DNA of 64,000 nt, taken from contig NZ_JAJOZK010000004.1 of assembly GCF_022419185.1 (NCBI RefSeq), positions 1 to 64,000 of the forward strand, in the 5' to 3' direction. Below the pieces are notes generated by a model that did no database searches, was not told the origin of the DNA, and saw nothing but the letters and a program-made list of their open reading frames with translations. The position numbers and the translations under genes were made by a program. The stretch is from Thermomonas flagellata. Its GTDB lineage: Bacteria; Pseudomonadota; Gammaproteobacteria; Xanthomonadales; Xanthomonadaceae. Of this stretch, positions 28,143 through 37,242 are shown one piece after another. The first letter of the stretch is position 1, and every line of letters begins with the position of its first letter.

Positions 28143-29168
28143 ATGAAGGTGCTGGGCATCGAAACCTCCTGCGACGAGACCGGGGTGGCGGTCTACGACA
28201 CCGCGATCGGCGGTGCGGCTGGCCTGCGCGCGCAGGCGCTCTACAGCCAGGTCGCGCTGCACGCCGAGTACGGCGGGGTGGTGCCGGAGCTGGCCAGCCG
28301 CGACCACGTGCGCAAGCTGCTGCCGCTGATCCGCCAGACCCTGGCCGAGGCCGGCCTGACCCCCGCCGACCTCGACGGCGTGGCCTACACCGCCGGCCCC
28401 GGGCTGGTGGGGGCGCTGCTGGTCGGCGCGGGCGTGGCGCGGGCGCTGGCCTGGGCGCTGGAGGTGCCGGCGATCGGCGTCCACCACATGGAGGGCCACC
28501 TGCTGGCCCCGCTGATGGCCGACGACCCGCCGGCGCCGCCGTTCGTCGCCCTGCTGGTGTCCGGCGGGCACACCCAGCTTGTGGCGGTGGAGGGCATCGG
28601 CCGCTACCGCCTGCTCGGCGAGACCCTGGACGACGCCGCCGGCGAGGCCTTCGACAAGACCGCCAAGCTGCTGGGCCTGCCGTATCCGGGCGGGCCGCAG
28701 CTGGCCGCGCTGGCGGAGCGCGGCGTGCCCGGCCGGTTCCGGTTCGCGCGCCCGATGACCGACCGCCCCGGGCTGGAGTTCTCCTTCAGCGGCCTGAAGA
28801 CCCAGGTGCTGCTGGCGTGGCAGGGCAGCGACCAGTCCGACCAGACCCGCGCCGACCTCGCGCGCGGGTTCGAGGACGCGGTGGTGGACACCCTCGCGAT
28901 CAAGTGCGCACGCGCGCTGGACGCGGCCGGTTGCGACACCCTGGTGGTCGCCGGCGGGGTCGGGGCGAATGCGCGCCTGCGCGCGCGGCTGCGGGAGATG
29001 TGCGCCGCGCGCGGCGGCCGCGCCTGCTTCCCGCCGCCGGCGCTGTGCACCGACAACGGCGCGATGATCGCGTTCGCCGGCGCCCTGCGCCTGGTCGCCG
29101 GCCAGCACGACGATGCCGCGATCCGCGCCGTGCCGCGCTGGGACATGGCGACGCTGGCGCCGGTGTGA
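28143..29168 (+). CDS. tsaD: tRNA N6-adenosine threonylcarbamoyltransferase
   Basis: 341 residues. ASKHA-fold enzyme that transfers the threonylcarbamoyl group to A37 of ANN-decoding tRNAs. The start [19 protein letters not shown], the metal-binding [11 protein letters not shown] with its two His, the glycine-rich [11 protein letters not shown] and the C-terminal CTDNGAMIA are all intact. Its cosubstrate comes from the Sua5 gene on the other side of rpsU-dnaG. Confidence 0.97.
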   Translation: MKVLGIETSCDETGVAVYDTAIGGAAGLRAQALYSQVALHAEYGGVVPELASRDHVRKLLPLIRQTLAEAGLTPADLDGVAYTAGPGLVGALLVGAGVARALAWALEVPAIGVHHMEGHLLAPLMADDPPAPPFVALLVSGGHTQLVAVEGIGRYRLLGETLDDAAGEAFDKTAKLLGLPYPGGPQLAALAERGVPGRFRFARPMTDRPGLEFSFSGLKTQVLLAWQGSDQSDQTRADLARGFEDAVVDTLAIKCARALDAAGCDTLVVAGGVGANARLRARLREMCAARGGRACFPPPALCTDNGAMIAFAGALRLVAGQHDDAAIRAVPRWDMATLAPV

Positions 29169-29208
29169 GCGCGCGGCGGCGGCCGCATCGGCCGCCACGC
29201 CGGGCGCG

Positions 29209-29214
29209 TATGCT
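29209..29214 (+). promoter_or_regulatory. -10 element of folB, predicted leaderless start
   Basis: TATGCT is followed by six bases (GTGGCC) and the folB ATG at 29221. No ribosome-binding sequence lies in between. Confidence 0.5.
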
Positions 29215-29220
29215 GTGGCC

Positions 29221-29577
29221 ATGCGCGACCATGTGTTCATCGAGGGGCTGGAGATCGAGGCCCAGATCGGCATCTACGACTGGGAGCGGCGGATCCGCCA
29301 GCCGCTGGTGTTCGACCTCGAGCTGGAGTTCGACAACCGGGTGCCCGCCGCGAGCGATGCGATCGCCGACACCGTGGACTACAAGGCGATCAGCAAGCGC
29401 CTGATCGAGTACGTCGGCCAGAGCGGGTTCGGGCTGGTGGAGACCCTGGCCGAGCGCTGCGCGGCGCTGGTGCTGGAGGAGTTCGGGGTCGCCGCGGTGC
29501 GGCTGAAGCTGAGCAAGCCGGGCGCGGTGCGCGGCGCGCGCGCGGTCGGCGTGTGCATCCAGCGCCGGCGCGCCTGA
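29221..29577 (+). CDS. folB: Dihydroneopterin aldolase
   Basis: 118 residues. It splits 7,8-dihydroneopterin to 6-hydroxymethyl-dihydropterin in folate synthesis. Typical start [20 protein letters not shown], conserved [12 protein letters not shown], the catalytic region [17 protein letters not shown] and [16 protein letters not shown]. It is followed 13 bp later by folK, the next enzyme of the pathway. Confidence 0.96.
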   Translation: MRDHVFIEGLEIEAQIGIYDWERRIRQPLVFDLELEFDNRVPAASDAIADTVDYKAISKRLIEYVGQSGFGLVETLAERCAALVLEEFGVAAVRLKLSKPGAVRGARAVGVCIQRRRA

Positions 29578-29590
29578 GCCGGGCCTGCCG

Positions 29591-30073
29591 ATGGGCCGCG
29601 CCTACCTCAGCCTCGGCAGCAACCTCGAGCCGCAGCGCCACCTGCGCGCCGCGGTGCAGGCGCTGCGCGCGCGCTTCCCGCTGCTGGCGCTGTCGCCGGC
29701 CTACCGCTTCCCGGCGGTCGGCTTCTCCGGGCCGGACTTCCTGAATGCCGCCGCGGTGATCGACAGCGACCTGCCGCCGGAGGCGCTGGACGCCTGGCTG
29801 CACGCGCTGGAGGACGCGCACGGGCGCGACCGCAGCGGGCCGCGCTACGGCGACCGCACCCTCGACATCGACATCGTGCTGTACGACGACCGCGTGCTGG
29901 ACGGCCCCGGCCACCTGCGCCTGCCGCGCCCGGAGCTGCGCCACGCGTTCGTGCTCAAGCCGCTGGCGGAAATCGCGCCGGACGCGGTGGAGCCGCGCAG
30001 CGGGCAGACCCTGGCCGCGCTGTGGCGCGCGCATCCGCAGCACGCCGAGGCCTTCCCCGCCGAGCCGCTGTGA
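29591..30073 (+). CDS. folK: 2-amino-4-hydroxy-6-hydroxymethyldihydropteridine diphosphokinase
   Basis: 160 residues. HPPK signature is clear: YLSLGSNLEPQRHL at the start, RDRSGPRYGDRTLDIDIVLYDD with the Mg-binding Asp pair, and LRLPRPELRHAFVLKPLAEI. It pyrophosphorylates the product of FolB. Operon with folB; the pathway link continues with the pteridine reductase gene on the other strand. Confidence 0.96.
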   Translation: MGRAYLSLGSNLEPQRHLRAAVQALRARFPLLALSPAYRFPAVGFSGPDFLNAAAVIDSDLPPEALDAWLHALEDAHGRDRSGPRYGDRTLDIDIVLYDDRVLDGPGHLRLPRPELRHAFVLKPLAEIAPDAVEPRSGQTLAALWRAHPQHAEAFPAEPL

Positions 30074-30165
30074 GCCGCCGGCGCGTGCCGGTTTGATCGC
30101 GCGCAAGGCGTGCGGGCGGCCGGCGCGGCACGCTGGCCCCGGTATCCAGCAGGGGAGTAGGCCGC

Positions 30166-30309
30166 ATGCATCCGATCCTCACCGAAATCTTCGCGCGCCC
30201 GGTCGGCTGGCTGGCGATCGGGGGCAGTGTCCTGATGGTCGGGATCGCGCTCGGGGTGTTCCTGTTCGTGCGCCGGCAGGTGCTCAAGGAAGAGCGCGGC
30301 GGCAAGTGA
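30166..30309 (+). CDS. Small single-helix membrane protein (DUF3149-like)
   Basis: 47 residues: MHPILTEIFARPVGWLAIGG, a membrane helix through GVFLFVRR, and a charged tail ending EERGGK. A strong ribosome-binding sequence, GGGGAG, lies nine bases before the ATG. Short proteins of this form are grouped under DUF3149; no function is known. It lies 92 bp after folK and converges on the pteridine reductase. Confidence 0.75.
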   Translation: MHPILTEIFARPVGWLAIGGSVLMVGIALGVFLFVRRQVLKEERGGK

Positions 30310-30321
30310 GGGGGGGCGGCC

Positions 30322-31068
30322 TCAGCCGATCCCGCGCCCGCCGTCCACCCGCAGCACCTGGCCGGTGACGTAGCCGGCCTGCGGGCCGGCCAGCCACGCC
30401 ACCGCGGCGGCGATCTCCTCCGGCTGGCCGGTGCGGCCGAGCGGCACCTGCGCCAGCAGCGCGGCGCGTTCGGCCTCGCTCTTGCCCTGCTCCGGCCATA
30501 GGATCGCGCCCGGCGCGACCGCGTTGACCCGCACCTCGGGCGCCAGATCCAGCGCCAGCGCGCGGGTCAGGGTGCGCAGCGCGGCCTTGGCCATCGCGTA
30601 CACCGCGTGCGCGCGCGGCGGCCGCTCGGCGTAGATGTCCACCAGGTTGACGATCGCCCCGCGCGCGGCGCGCAGGTGCGGCGCGGCGGCCTGCGCCAGG
30701 AACAGCGGCGCGCGCGCGTTGCTGGCGAACAGCGCGTCCCACTGCGCCGCGGTGATCTGCCCGAGCGGGGTCGGGAAGAATGCGGAGGCGTTGTTCACCA
30801 GCAGGTCGAGGCGGCCGAAGCGCGCCTGCGCCTGCGCCACCAGCGCCGGCAGGCGGTCGCTGTCGGCCAGGTCCGCCTGCAGGGCGAGCACGCTGCCGGG
30901 GCGGGCCGCCTCCAGCGCCGCGGCCAGCGCGTCCATGTCCGCGCGCGAATCGCGGTAGTGCAGGGCGAGGTCGTAGCCGTCCGCGTGCAGGCGGCGCGCG
31001 ATCGCCGCGCCGATGCGGCGGGCGGCGCCGGTGACCAGCGCGGCCGGGCGGGACGGGGCAGTGGGCAT
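30322..31068 (-). CDS. Pteridine reductase-like short-chain dehydrogenase
   Basis: 248 residues. The cofactor motif is TGAARRIG, the TGxxxRxG form typical of pteridine reductases that selects NADPH, instead of TGxxxGxG. NNAS and the catalytic YAMAKAAL (Tyr and Lys) are present, and the C-terminus VTGQVLRVDGGRGIG is canonical. Its place next to folB-folK supports a role in reducing dihydrofolate or dihydropterins. A divergent methyltransferase gene begins 38 bp away. Confidence 0.87.
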   Translation of the reverse strand: MPTAPSRPAALVTGAARRIGAAIARRLHADGYDLALHYRDSRADMDALAAALEAARPGSVLALQADLADSDRLPALVAQAQARFGRLDLLVNNASAFFPTPLGQITAAQWDALFASNARAPLFLAQAAAPHLRAARGAIVNLVDIYAERPPRAHAVYAMAKAALRTLTRALALDLAPEVRVNAVAPGAILWPEQGKSEAERAALLAQVPLGRTGQPEEIAAAVAWLAGPQAGYVTGQVLRVDGGRGIG

Positions 31069-31106
31069 GCTGGCGTATCCTGTGCCGGTTCGATCCGGAT
31101 TGCAGC

Positions 31107-32291
31107 ATGTCTACGCTCCCCCCGCCCGACGCGGATGCGCTGGCGCACAGCGCGCACCTGCGCGAAGTCATCCAGGAACACATCATCGCCGCCGGCGGCA
31201 GCGTGCCGTTCTGGAAGTTCATGGAGCTGGCGCTGTACGCGCCCGGACTCGGCTACTACAGCGCCGGCGCGCGCAAGTTCGGGGCGGAGGGCGATTTCGT
31301 GACTGCGCCGGAGCTGTCGCCGCTGTTCTCCGCCTGCGTCGCCGATGCGCTGGCGCCGGTGCTGCGCGAATCCGGCCCGGCGCCGGTGCTGCTGGAGCTG
31401 GGCGGCGGCAGCGGCGCGTTCGCCGAGGCCTGCCTGCAGCGGCTGGACGCGCTGGGCGCGCTGCCGGCGCGCTATGCCCTGCTCGAACCCAGCGCCGACC
31501 TGCGCCAGCGCCAGCGCGAGCGCCTGCAGGCGCGCCTGCCGGCGGCGCTGTTCGCGCGGGTGGAATGGCTGGACGGCCCGATCCAGCCGCCGTGGCACGG
31601 GGCGCTGTTCGCCAACGAGGTGCTCGACGCGCTGCCGGCCACCCGCTTCGTGCTGCGCGGCGGGCAGGTGCGCGAGGAGCACGTCGCGCTGGACGGCGAG
31701 GGCCGCTTCGTGCGCGCCGAGCGCCCGGCCGACGCGCTCCTGCAGGGCGCGGTGCAGCACCTGCTGCGCCAGCTGCCGGCGCCGCTGCCGGACGGCTACC
31801 GCAGCGAGCTGCTGGTGCAATTGCCGTACTGGCTGCAGGCGGTGGCCGGCGGCCTCGAGCGCGGCGCGCTGCTGTTCATCGACTACGGCCACGCGCGCGG
31901 CGAGTACTACCTGCCCGAGCGCGACGACGGCACCCTGCGCGCCTACCGCCGCCAGCACCAGGTCGGCGACGTGTACGCCCATCCCGGGCTGCAGGACATC
32001 ACCGCCTCGGTGGACTTCACCGCGCTGGCCGAGGCCGGCACCGGCGCCGGGTTCGCGCTGGCCGGCTACTGCACCCAGGCCGGGTTCCTGCTCGGCAATG
32101 GCCTGGCCGACCACCTGCAGCGCGCCGAGGACCAGGCGCCCGACCCCGCCGCGCAGCAGGCCCTGCGCCAGCAGGTCAAGCAGCTGACCCTGCCGGCGCT
32201 GATGGGCGAGCGCTTCCAGGCGATGGGCTTCGCGCGCGGGGTGGAGTTCGCCCCGGCGTTCGCGCTCGGCGATTTGCGCCACCGGCTGTGA
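31107..32291 (+). CDS. MidA/NDUFAF7-like SAM-dependent methyltransferase (DUF185)
   Basis: 394 residues. The N-terminus FWKFMELALYAPGLGYYSAG and GDFVTAPELSPLFSACVAD are family hallmarks. The SAM site is LLELGGGSGAFAEACL. FANEVLDALPA and LLFIDYGHARGEYYLPER follow. Mitochondrial homologues methylate an arginine of complex I subunit NDUFS2; the bacterial target is not established. ATGs are clear. It is followed after five bases by a VanZ-like gene. Confidence 0.9.
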   Translation: MSTLPPPDADALAHSAHLREVIQEHIIAAGGSVPFWKFMELALYAPGLGYYSAGARKFGAEGDFVTAPELSPLFSACVADALAPVLRESGPAPVLLELGGGSGAFAEACLQRLDALGALPARYALLEPSADLRQRQRERLQARLPAALFARVEWLDGPIQPPWHGALFANEVLDALPATRFVLRGGQVREEHVALDGEGRFVRAERPADALLQGAVQHLLRQLPAPLPDGYRSELLVQLPYWLQAVAGGLERGALLFIDYGHARGEYYLPERDDGTLRAYRRQHQVGDVYAHPGLQDITASVDFTALAEAGTGAGFALAGYCTQAGFLLGNGLADHLQRAEDQAPDPAAQQALRQQVKQLTLPALMGERFQAMGFARGVEFAPAFALGDLRHRL

Positions 32292-32296
32292 GCGCG

Positions 32297-32704
32297 ATGC
32301 CGCGGTTCGGGCGCAGCCTCAAGCCGTTCCGCCGCCCGGCGCTGTGGGCCGGGCTGTGGATGCTGGCGATCGCGGGGGTGGTGGTCGGCTCGCTGCTGCC
32401 CGCGCACGACCTGCCGCCGGTGCCGGTCAGCGACAAGTTCGAGCACTTCGCCGCCTACGCGGTGCTGGCTGCCGGCGCGGTGCAGCTGTACGCGCGCCGG
32501 CTGGCATGGGCGGCCGCCGCCCTGCTGCTGGCGCTGCTCGGGATCGGGCTGGAGCTGCTGCAGGCGCAGATGGCGCTCGGGCGCGAGATGGACCGCGCGG
32601 ACGCACTGGCCAACACGCTCGGGGTGCTGCTCGGCCTGGCCAGCGCGCTCACCCCGTGGCGGGATGCGCTGCTGGCGCTGGATTCACGCCTGTTCCGCGG
32701 CTGA
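32297..32704 (+). CDS. VanZ-like membrane protein
   Basis: 135 residues with four hydrophobic helices. The family motif [17 protein letters not shown] is present, as is the acidic [30 protein letters not shown]. VanZ homologues are widespread, and most are of unknown function although VanZ itself gives low-level teicoplanin resistance. ATG at 32297; GTG at 32288 would overlap the methyltransferase stop. The last 21 bases overlap the convergent cca gene. Confidence 0.85.
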   Translation: MPRFGRSLKPFRRPALWAGLWMLAIAGVVVGSLLPAHDLPPVPVSDKFEHFAAYAVLAAGAVQLYARRLAWAAAALLLALLGIGLELLQAQMALGREMDRADALANTLGVLLGLASALTPWRDALLALDSRLFRG

Positions 32705-33970
32705 GTCCGGCGCGGTGTCCACCGCCTCGCCGCGCGCCTGCGCGATCGCCGCGATCCGCGCCCGCCGCAGCGCCGCGCCGAACGCCGGGCCGTGCAGCCC
32801 ACGCGCGGCGATCGCCGTGCTGTCCACCGCCAGTGCCGCCGCATGCAGCCGGCGCAGCTGCGCCGCCTGCGGGTAGGCGGCCTCGGCAAAGCCGGTGCGG
32901 CCGCGCGCGTCGGCCTCGCACACGGTCGCCAGCTGGGCGATCCGCGCCGGCCGGCGGAACCCGCCCACCCGCGTGAGCAGGTCGTGCACGGTGGCCGCGC
33001 GCAGCTCCGCCAGGCGGTGCACGTGCAGGTGCTCGGCGCAGCAGGCCAGCGCCAGCTCGCGGTGCTCGTTCGGCACCTTCAGCCGCGCGCACAGCGCGCG
33101 CAGCGGGGCCAGCCCGCGCTGCTCGTGCTGCGGGTGGCGCGGCAGCAGCGCGGCCGGGGTCAGCGCCTTGCCGAGGTCGTGGCAGAGCGCGGCGAAGCCG
33201 ACCACGTCGTCGCCCGGGGCCAGGCGTGCGGCCATGTCGCACACCAATTCGACGTGCACGCCGGTGTCCACCTCCGGATGGTAGTCCGCGCGCTGCGGCA
33301 CCCCGTACAGCGCATCCACCTCCGGCAGCACCGCGGCGAGCGCGCCGGCCGCGCGCAGGGTGCGCAGGAACGCGCCCGGCGCCGGGCTGCGCAGCGCGCG
33401 CGCCAGCTCCTGCCAGACCCGCTCCGGGGTCAGGCTGGCCAGCTCGCCGGCCTGCGCCATCTGCCGCATCAGCGCCAGCGTCTCCGGCGCCAGGGTGAAG
33501 CCCAGCGGCGCCAGCCGCGCCAAAAAGCGCGCCGCGCGCAGCACCCGCAGGGGGTCCTCGACGAACGCCGGGCCGACGTGGCGCAGCACCCGCGCCTGGA
33601 TGTCGCGCACGCCGCCGAACGGATCCACCAGGGTGCCGTCCGCCGCCTGCGCGATCGCGTTGATGGTGAAGTCGCGCCGCGCCAGGTCCTCCTCCAGCGT
33701 CACCGCCGGGTCGGCATGCACCACAAAGCCGGTGTGCCCGCGCCCGGATTTGCGCTCGGTGCGCGCCAGCGCGTACTCCTCGCCGGTCTGCGGGTGCAGG
33801 AACACCGGGAACTCGCGCCCGACCTGCGCAAAGCCCGCCGCGCGCATGGCCTCCGCCGTCGCGCCGACCACCACGTAATCGCGGTCGCCCGCCGGCAGCC
33901 CCAGCAGCGCATCGCGCACCGCCCCGCCGACCAGGTACACGCGGGCGGAGGCGGGAGGTTTTATTTTCAT
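32684..33970 (-). CDS. cca: CCA-adding tRNA nucleotidyltransferase with HD domain
   Basis: 428 residues. Class II nucleotidyltransferase head: [24 protein letters not shown] with the two catalytic Asp, [10 protein letters not shown] and [13 protein letters not shown]. The HD domain ([12 protein letters not shown]) adds phosphohydrolase capacity as in E. coli Cca. It builds and repairs the tRNA 3' end. Its first codons (ATG AAA ATA AAA) are unlike the rest of the gene and border the AT-rich islet. Confidence 0.96.
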   Translation of the reverse strand: MKIKPPASARVYLVGGAVRDALLGLPAGDRDYVVVGATAEAMRAAGFAQVGREFPVFLHPQTGEEYALARTERKSGRGHTGFVVHADPAVTLEEDLARRDFTINAIAQAADGTLVDPFGGVRDIQARVLRHVGPAFVEDPLRVLRAARFLARLAPLGFTLAPETLALMRQMAQAGELASLTPERVWQELARALRSPAPGAFLRTLRAAGALAAVLPEVDALYGVPQRADYHPEVDTGVHVELVCDMAARLAPGDDVVGFAALCHDLGKALTPAALLPRHPQHEQRGLAPLRALCARLKVPNEHRELALACCAEHLHVHRLAELRAATVHDLLTRVGGFRRPARIAQLATVCEADARGRTGFAEAAYPQAAQLRRLHAAALAVDSTAIAARGLHGPAFGAALRRARIAAIAQARGEAVDTAPDSAAEQA

Positions 33971-34354
33971 TGTTTGGCCGTCGGGTTGGTGGCTAGCTCA
34001 AGTTGCTCTTCTGATTTTTTTATCAAAAAAAATACTGATCGCGCCGCTTATAAACCCAACAAATGCCGTGACTAGCGCGCAGAAAAAATGATGATCGAAT
34101 ACCGATCGAGGCTAAAGCCATGCTTACATCATGCGTGCGGATGGCCATGCTCAGTCTCGCAACGTCATCTTTTGTAAAAAATTGAGAGATAGAAAAGACA
34201 GTAGCGAGAAAAAGCCACCAAGAGCAGATATTTTGAGGAATTCCGCAAAGCGTCTTTTATTTACTTCATTGCGAGTTAAGTTTCGCTGCATCACGGCGAG
34301 TTTTGTTCGGGTTGGGCGCTTTGTTTTCTATTTCGTTGACTGTTCCTCATAATC
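33971..34354. other. AT-rich islet between cca and slt
   Basis: 384 bp at about 40% G+C in a 72% G+C neighbourhood. It contains poly-T/poly-A runs (an 8+8 base A/T palindrome near 34013-34034), one small minus-strand reading frame at 34151-34291 and a second open stretch at about 34005-34075 on the minus strand, without start codon, coding for a membrane-like segment with a basic tail. I see no attC core, IS end or RNA gene. It is probably a remnant of acquired DNA. Confidence 0.6.
34151..34291 (-). CDS. Possible small membrane protein in the AT-rich islet (unrecognised)
   Basis: 46 residues: a charged start MQRNLTRNEVNKRRFAEFLK, then a hydrophobic stretch ISALGGFFSLLSFLSLNFL and a short tail. 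The charge-then-helix pattern looks like a real inner-membrane peptide but there is no clear ribosome-binding site. A second hydrophobic open stretch lies downstream in another frame, so it could equally be the front of a frameshifted gene. Weak support. Confidence 0.3.
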   Translation of the reverse strand: MQRNLTRNEVNKRRFAEFLKISALGGFFSLLSFLSLNFLQKMTLRD

Positions 34355-36376
34355 TCATTGGATTGTGCATGTGAAAGTTTTGCGCGGGCCGTCCTCGCGC
34401 CCGCGCAGGCGGTCGCTGAGGCGGCGGGCGTCGCCGCGCAGGCGCCAGTCGTACAGCACGCTGAAGGCGAGCACGCGGGCGACGTAGTCGCGGGTCTCGC
34501 GGTAGCCGATGGTTTCGATCCAGAAGTCCGGGTCGAGCTGGCCGCGCGCGGCCAGCCAGCGCGCGACCGGCGCGGGGCCGGCGTTGTAGGCGGCGATCGC
34601 GCGGTAGGGCAGGCCGTCGTAGCGGTCCAGCAGCTGGCGCAGGTAGGCGCTGCCGAGGGCGATGTTGAGGTCGGGGTCGTACAGCGCCTCGCTGCCGGCG
34701 AACGTGAGGCCGCGCTGGCGCGCGACTGCGGCGCCGGTGCCGGGCAGCAGCTGCATCAGCCCGCGGGCATCGGCGCTGGAGCGCGCGTTGGGGTCGAAGA
34801 TCGACTCGGCGCGGATCTCGGCGGCGACCCAGGCCGGGTCGAGGCGGTTGCGCTCGGCCTCGCGGCGGATCGTGTCGGCGTGGTGCAGCGGGAAGCGCAG
34901 GGTGTACAGGCGCAGTTCCTCCGGCAGCCGGCGCTCGCCGACGTTGACCAGCCCGAACACGCCGCGGTCGAACCAGCCGTTGGCCTGCGCGAGGGCCACC
35001 GCGGTGCGGCGCTGGGCGTCGTCCAGCCGCGCCAGCAGGGCGTTCCATTCGCGCTGGGCCGGCTCGCGGCGGCCGAGCGCAGAGAGTTGCAGGGCGCGGA
35101 CGAGCGCCGGGTCGCGCGCCAGCGCCTGCGGGTTGCGCAGCTCCGGCGCGAGCGGGCACAGCGCATACGGCAGGTCGAGGCGGTCGGCGGCGAGGAAGCC
35201 GTGGAAGTCGGCGCTGCGCGCGGCCTGCGCGTACAGCGTGCGCGCCGCGGCGGGGTCGCCGGTCAGTTCGCTCAGGCGCGCGGCGAAGTAGCGCCAGCGG
35301 CTGTCGCTGCGCTGCGCCTCCGGCATGGCGCGGATCGCGGCCAGCGCAGCGGCCCAGTCGGCACGCGCCAGCGCTTCGCGCACGCGCCATTCGTGCAGGT
35401 TGGCGTCGTAGGCGCTGGCCGGTACCCGCGCCAGCCGCGCGGCGGCCTCCGGGGCGAAGGCGGCGGCCGACTGCAGCGCGATCTGCGCCAGCACCTGGCC
35501 GCGCTGGTCCGCGTCCAGCGCCAGCGCGTCGGCGATCGCGGGCAGCAGGGCCTCGGCCGCGCCGGGGTTGGCGCGCGCCAGTTTGCGCAGGCCGGCGCTG
35601 GCGACTTGGCGGCTGCGCGCGGTCTTCGGCCATTGCGCGGCGCTGGCGTCGGGCGCGTCGAAGAAGGCCGCATAGCGGCCGGCCAGCGCGGCCTCGTCCG
35701 CGGGCAGCCCGCGCGCGATGGCACGGATCAGCGCGGGCTGCTGCGCCGCCACCACCGCGTCGATGCGTTGCCAGCGCACGGCCGGATCGAGCCGGCCGCG
35801 GCGCTCGAGTTCGGCGGCCACCGGGTCGCAGCTGGCCGGCAACGGGCGGCCGGCATCGCGCCACAGCGCCAGCGCCTCGGCCTGCCAGACGGTGTCGTCC
35901 GGCGCGGTCGCCAGCCGTGCCTGCCAGGCCAGGCAGCGCAGCGCCGGGTCGGTGATCGCCGGATCCCAGGCCGCCAGCAGCGCGGCCCATTCGCGGCGCT
36001 GGCCGAGCGTGGCCAGCCAGTCGGCGCGGAAGCGGCGGCCGACCACGCTGTCGCCCTGGCGGGCGAGGAACGCGGCCCCGCGCGCCAGCGGCAGGCTGGC
36101 CAGGCGCGGGCGCAGGGCGGCGTATTCCAGCCAGGCCGCCAGCGGTTCATTGGCAAACGCGGCCAGCGCGGTGTCGTCCAGCTGCCCGGCATCGGCGCGG
36201 GCGAACGCCGCGCGCAGCGCCGGGGACGGCGCCGGCACCGGCGGCAGCCCGGCCAGCGGGTCCGGCGGCGGCGTCGGTGCCGTCGCCGCGGGCACGGCGC
36301 GCACCGGCGCCGGCTGCGCGGCGGCCGGCGCCAGCGGCAGCACTAGCAGCGCGAGCAGCAGGGCGGGCTTGTGCAT
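34355..36376 (-). CDS. Soluble lytic murein transglycosylase, Slt type
   Basis: 673 residues with signal peptide (LLLALLVLPLAPAAAQP). The first ~480 residues are Ala/Leu/Arg-rich helical repeats of the superhelical U-domain. The C-terminal SLT domain holds the catalytic Glu in IRAESIFDPNARSSADARGL followed by MQLLP, NIALGSAYL and AIAAYNAGPAPVARWL. It cleaves peptidoglycan glycan strands in the periplasm, releasing 1,6-anhydro-muropeptides. ATG at 36376 is chosen because of the -10 box six bases upstream. The last eight codons are abnormal (KTFTCTIQ), where the AT-rich islet begins. Confidence 0.92.
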   Translation of the reverse strand: MHKPALLLALLVLPLAPAAAQPAPVRAVPAATAPTPPPDPLAGLPPVPAPSPALRAAFARADAGQLDDTALAAFANEPLAAWLEYAALRPRLASLPLARGAAFLARQGDSVVGRRFRADWLATLGQRREWAALLAAWDPAITDPALRCLAWQARLATAPDDTVWQAEALALWRDAGRPLPASCDPVAAELERRGRLDPAVRWQRIDAVVAAQQPALIRAIARGLPADEAALAGRYAAFFDAPDASAAQWPKTARSRQVASAGLRKLARANPGAAEALLPAIADALALDADQRGQVLAQIALQSAAAFAPEAAARLARVPASAYDANLHEWRVREALARADWAAALAAIRAMPEAQRSDSRWRYFAARLSELTGDPAAARTLYAQAARSADFHGFLAADRLDLPYALCPLAPELRNPQALARDPALVRALQLSALGRREPAQREWNALLARLDDAQRRTAVALAQANGWFDRGVFGLVNVGERRLPEELRLYTLRFPLHHADTIRREAERNRLDPAWVAAEIRAESIFDPNARSSADARGLMQLLPGTGAAVARQRGLTFAGSEALYDPDLNIALGSAYLRQLLDRYDGLPYRAIAAYNAGPAPVARWLAARGQLDPDFWIETIGYRETRDYVARVLAFSVLYDWRLRGDARRLSDRLRGREDGPRKTFTCTIQ

Positions 36377-36382
36377 GCCCGG

Positions 36383-36388
36383 ACTATA
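36383..36388 (-). promoter_or_regulatory. -10 element of slt, predicted leaderless start
   Basis: On the minus strand TATAGT is followed by six bases (CCGGGC) and the ATG at 36376. It is the best -10 match of all the leaderless candidates in the window. Confidence 0.55.
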
Positions 36389-36426
36389 GCCGAGCATCCC
36401 GGCATGGCCGCTGTCCGTCGCGCGTG

Positions 36427-37230
36427 ATGCTGTTCTGGCTGGTGTATCCCCTGCTCGGGGCGCTGGCGGGCGTGCTGGCGGGCCTGCTCGGGATCGGCGG
36501 CGGGCTGGTGCTGGTCGGCGCGCTGGCGTGGTGGCTGCCGCGCCAGGGCGTGCCGGCGGAGGCGGCGATGCACGCGGCGCTGGCCAGTTCGCTGGCCAGC
36601 ATCGTGCTGACCGCCGCGGCCTCCGCGCGCGGGCATGCGCGGCGCGCCAGCGTGGCGTGGCCGACGGTGGCGTGGATGGCGCCCGGGGTGCTGCTCGGCG
36701 GCTGGCTCGGCAGCCGGCTGGCGATCGCGCTGGACGACCGCGTGCTGCGGATCGCGGTGGCGGCCTATTGCGTGCTGGTCGCGCTGCAGCTGCTGCGCCC
36801 GGGGCGCCGCCCGGAGGGCGACCCGGCGCTGTCCCCGCGCGGGCCCGGCTACAGCCTGGCCGGGGTCGGGATCGGCGCGGTCTCCGCGGTGGTCGGGATC
36901 GGCGGCGGCAGCCTGACCGTGCCGCTGTTGGTGGCGCGCGGCGCTGCGCCGGTGCGCGCGGTCGGCACCTCCTCCGCGGTCGGGGTGTGGGTCGCGCTCG
37001 GCAGCGCGCTCGGCTATGCCCTGCAGGCCCCGGCCGGGGCGCTGCCGCTGCCCGGCGCGGTCGGCTATGTGTACCTGCCGGCGGCGGTCGGGGTCGCGCT
37101 GGCCTCGGTGCTGGCCGCGCCCTACGGCGTGCGCCTGGCGCATGCGCTCAGCGGGCTGGCGCTCAAGCGGGTGTTCGCGCTGTTCCTGCTGCTGGTCGGC
37201 GCCGGCTTCGCGTGGAGCGCATGGCGCTGA
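36427..37230 (+). CDS. TSUP-family (TauE/SafE) membrane permease
   Basis: 267 residues with eight hydrophobic helices arranged as two repeats. Each repeat carries the glycine-rich family motif: GLLGIGGGLVLVG near the start and VVGIGGGSLTVPLL in the middle. The family exports sulfite, sulfoacetate or related anions; here no sulfur genes are near, so the substrate is open. ATG at 36427 or GTG at 36424. Confidence 0.88.
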   Translation: MLFWLVYPLLGALAGVLAGLLGIGGGLVLVGALAWWLPRQGVPAEAAMHAALASSLASIVLTAAASARGHARRASVAWPTVAWMAPGVLLGGWLGSRLAIALDDRVLRIAVAAYCVLVALQLLRPGRRPEGDPALSPRGPGYSLAGVGIGAVSAVVGIGGGSLTVPLLVARGAAPVRAVGTSSAVGVWVALGSALGYALQAPAGALPLPGAVGYVYLPAAVGVALASVLAAPYGVRLAHALSGLALKRVFALFLLLVGAGFAWSAWR

Positions 37231-37242
37231 CGGGGGATGCCC

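Noticed and set aside
34131..34352. 73-codon plus-strand frame in the AT-rich islet
   Set aside because: Basic, no recognisable features and no ribosome-binding site; the minus-strand frame has a more protein-like pattern.
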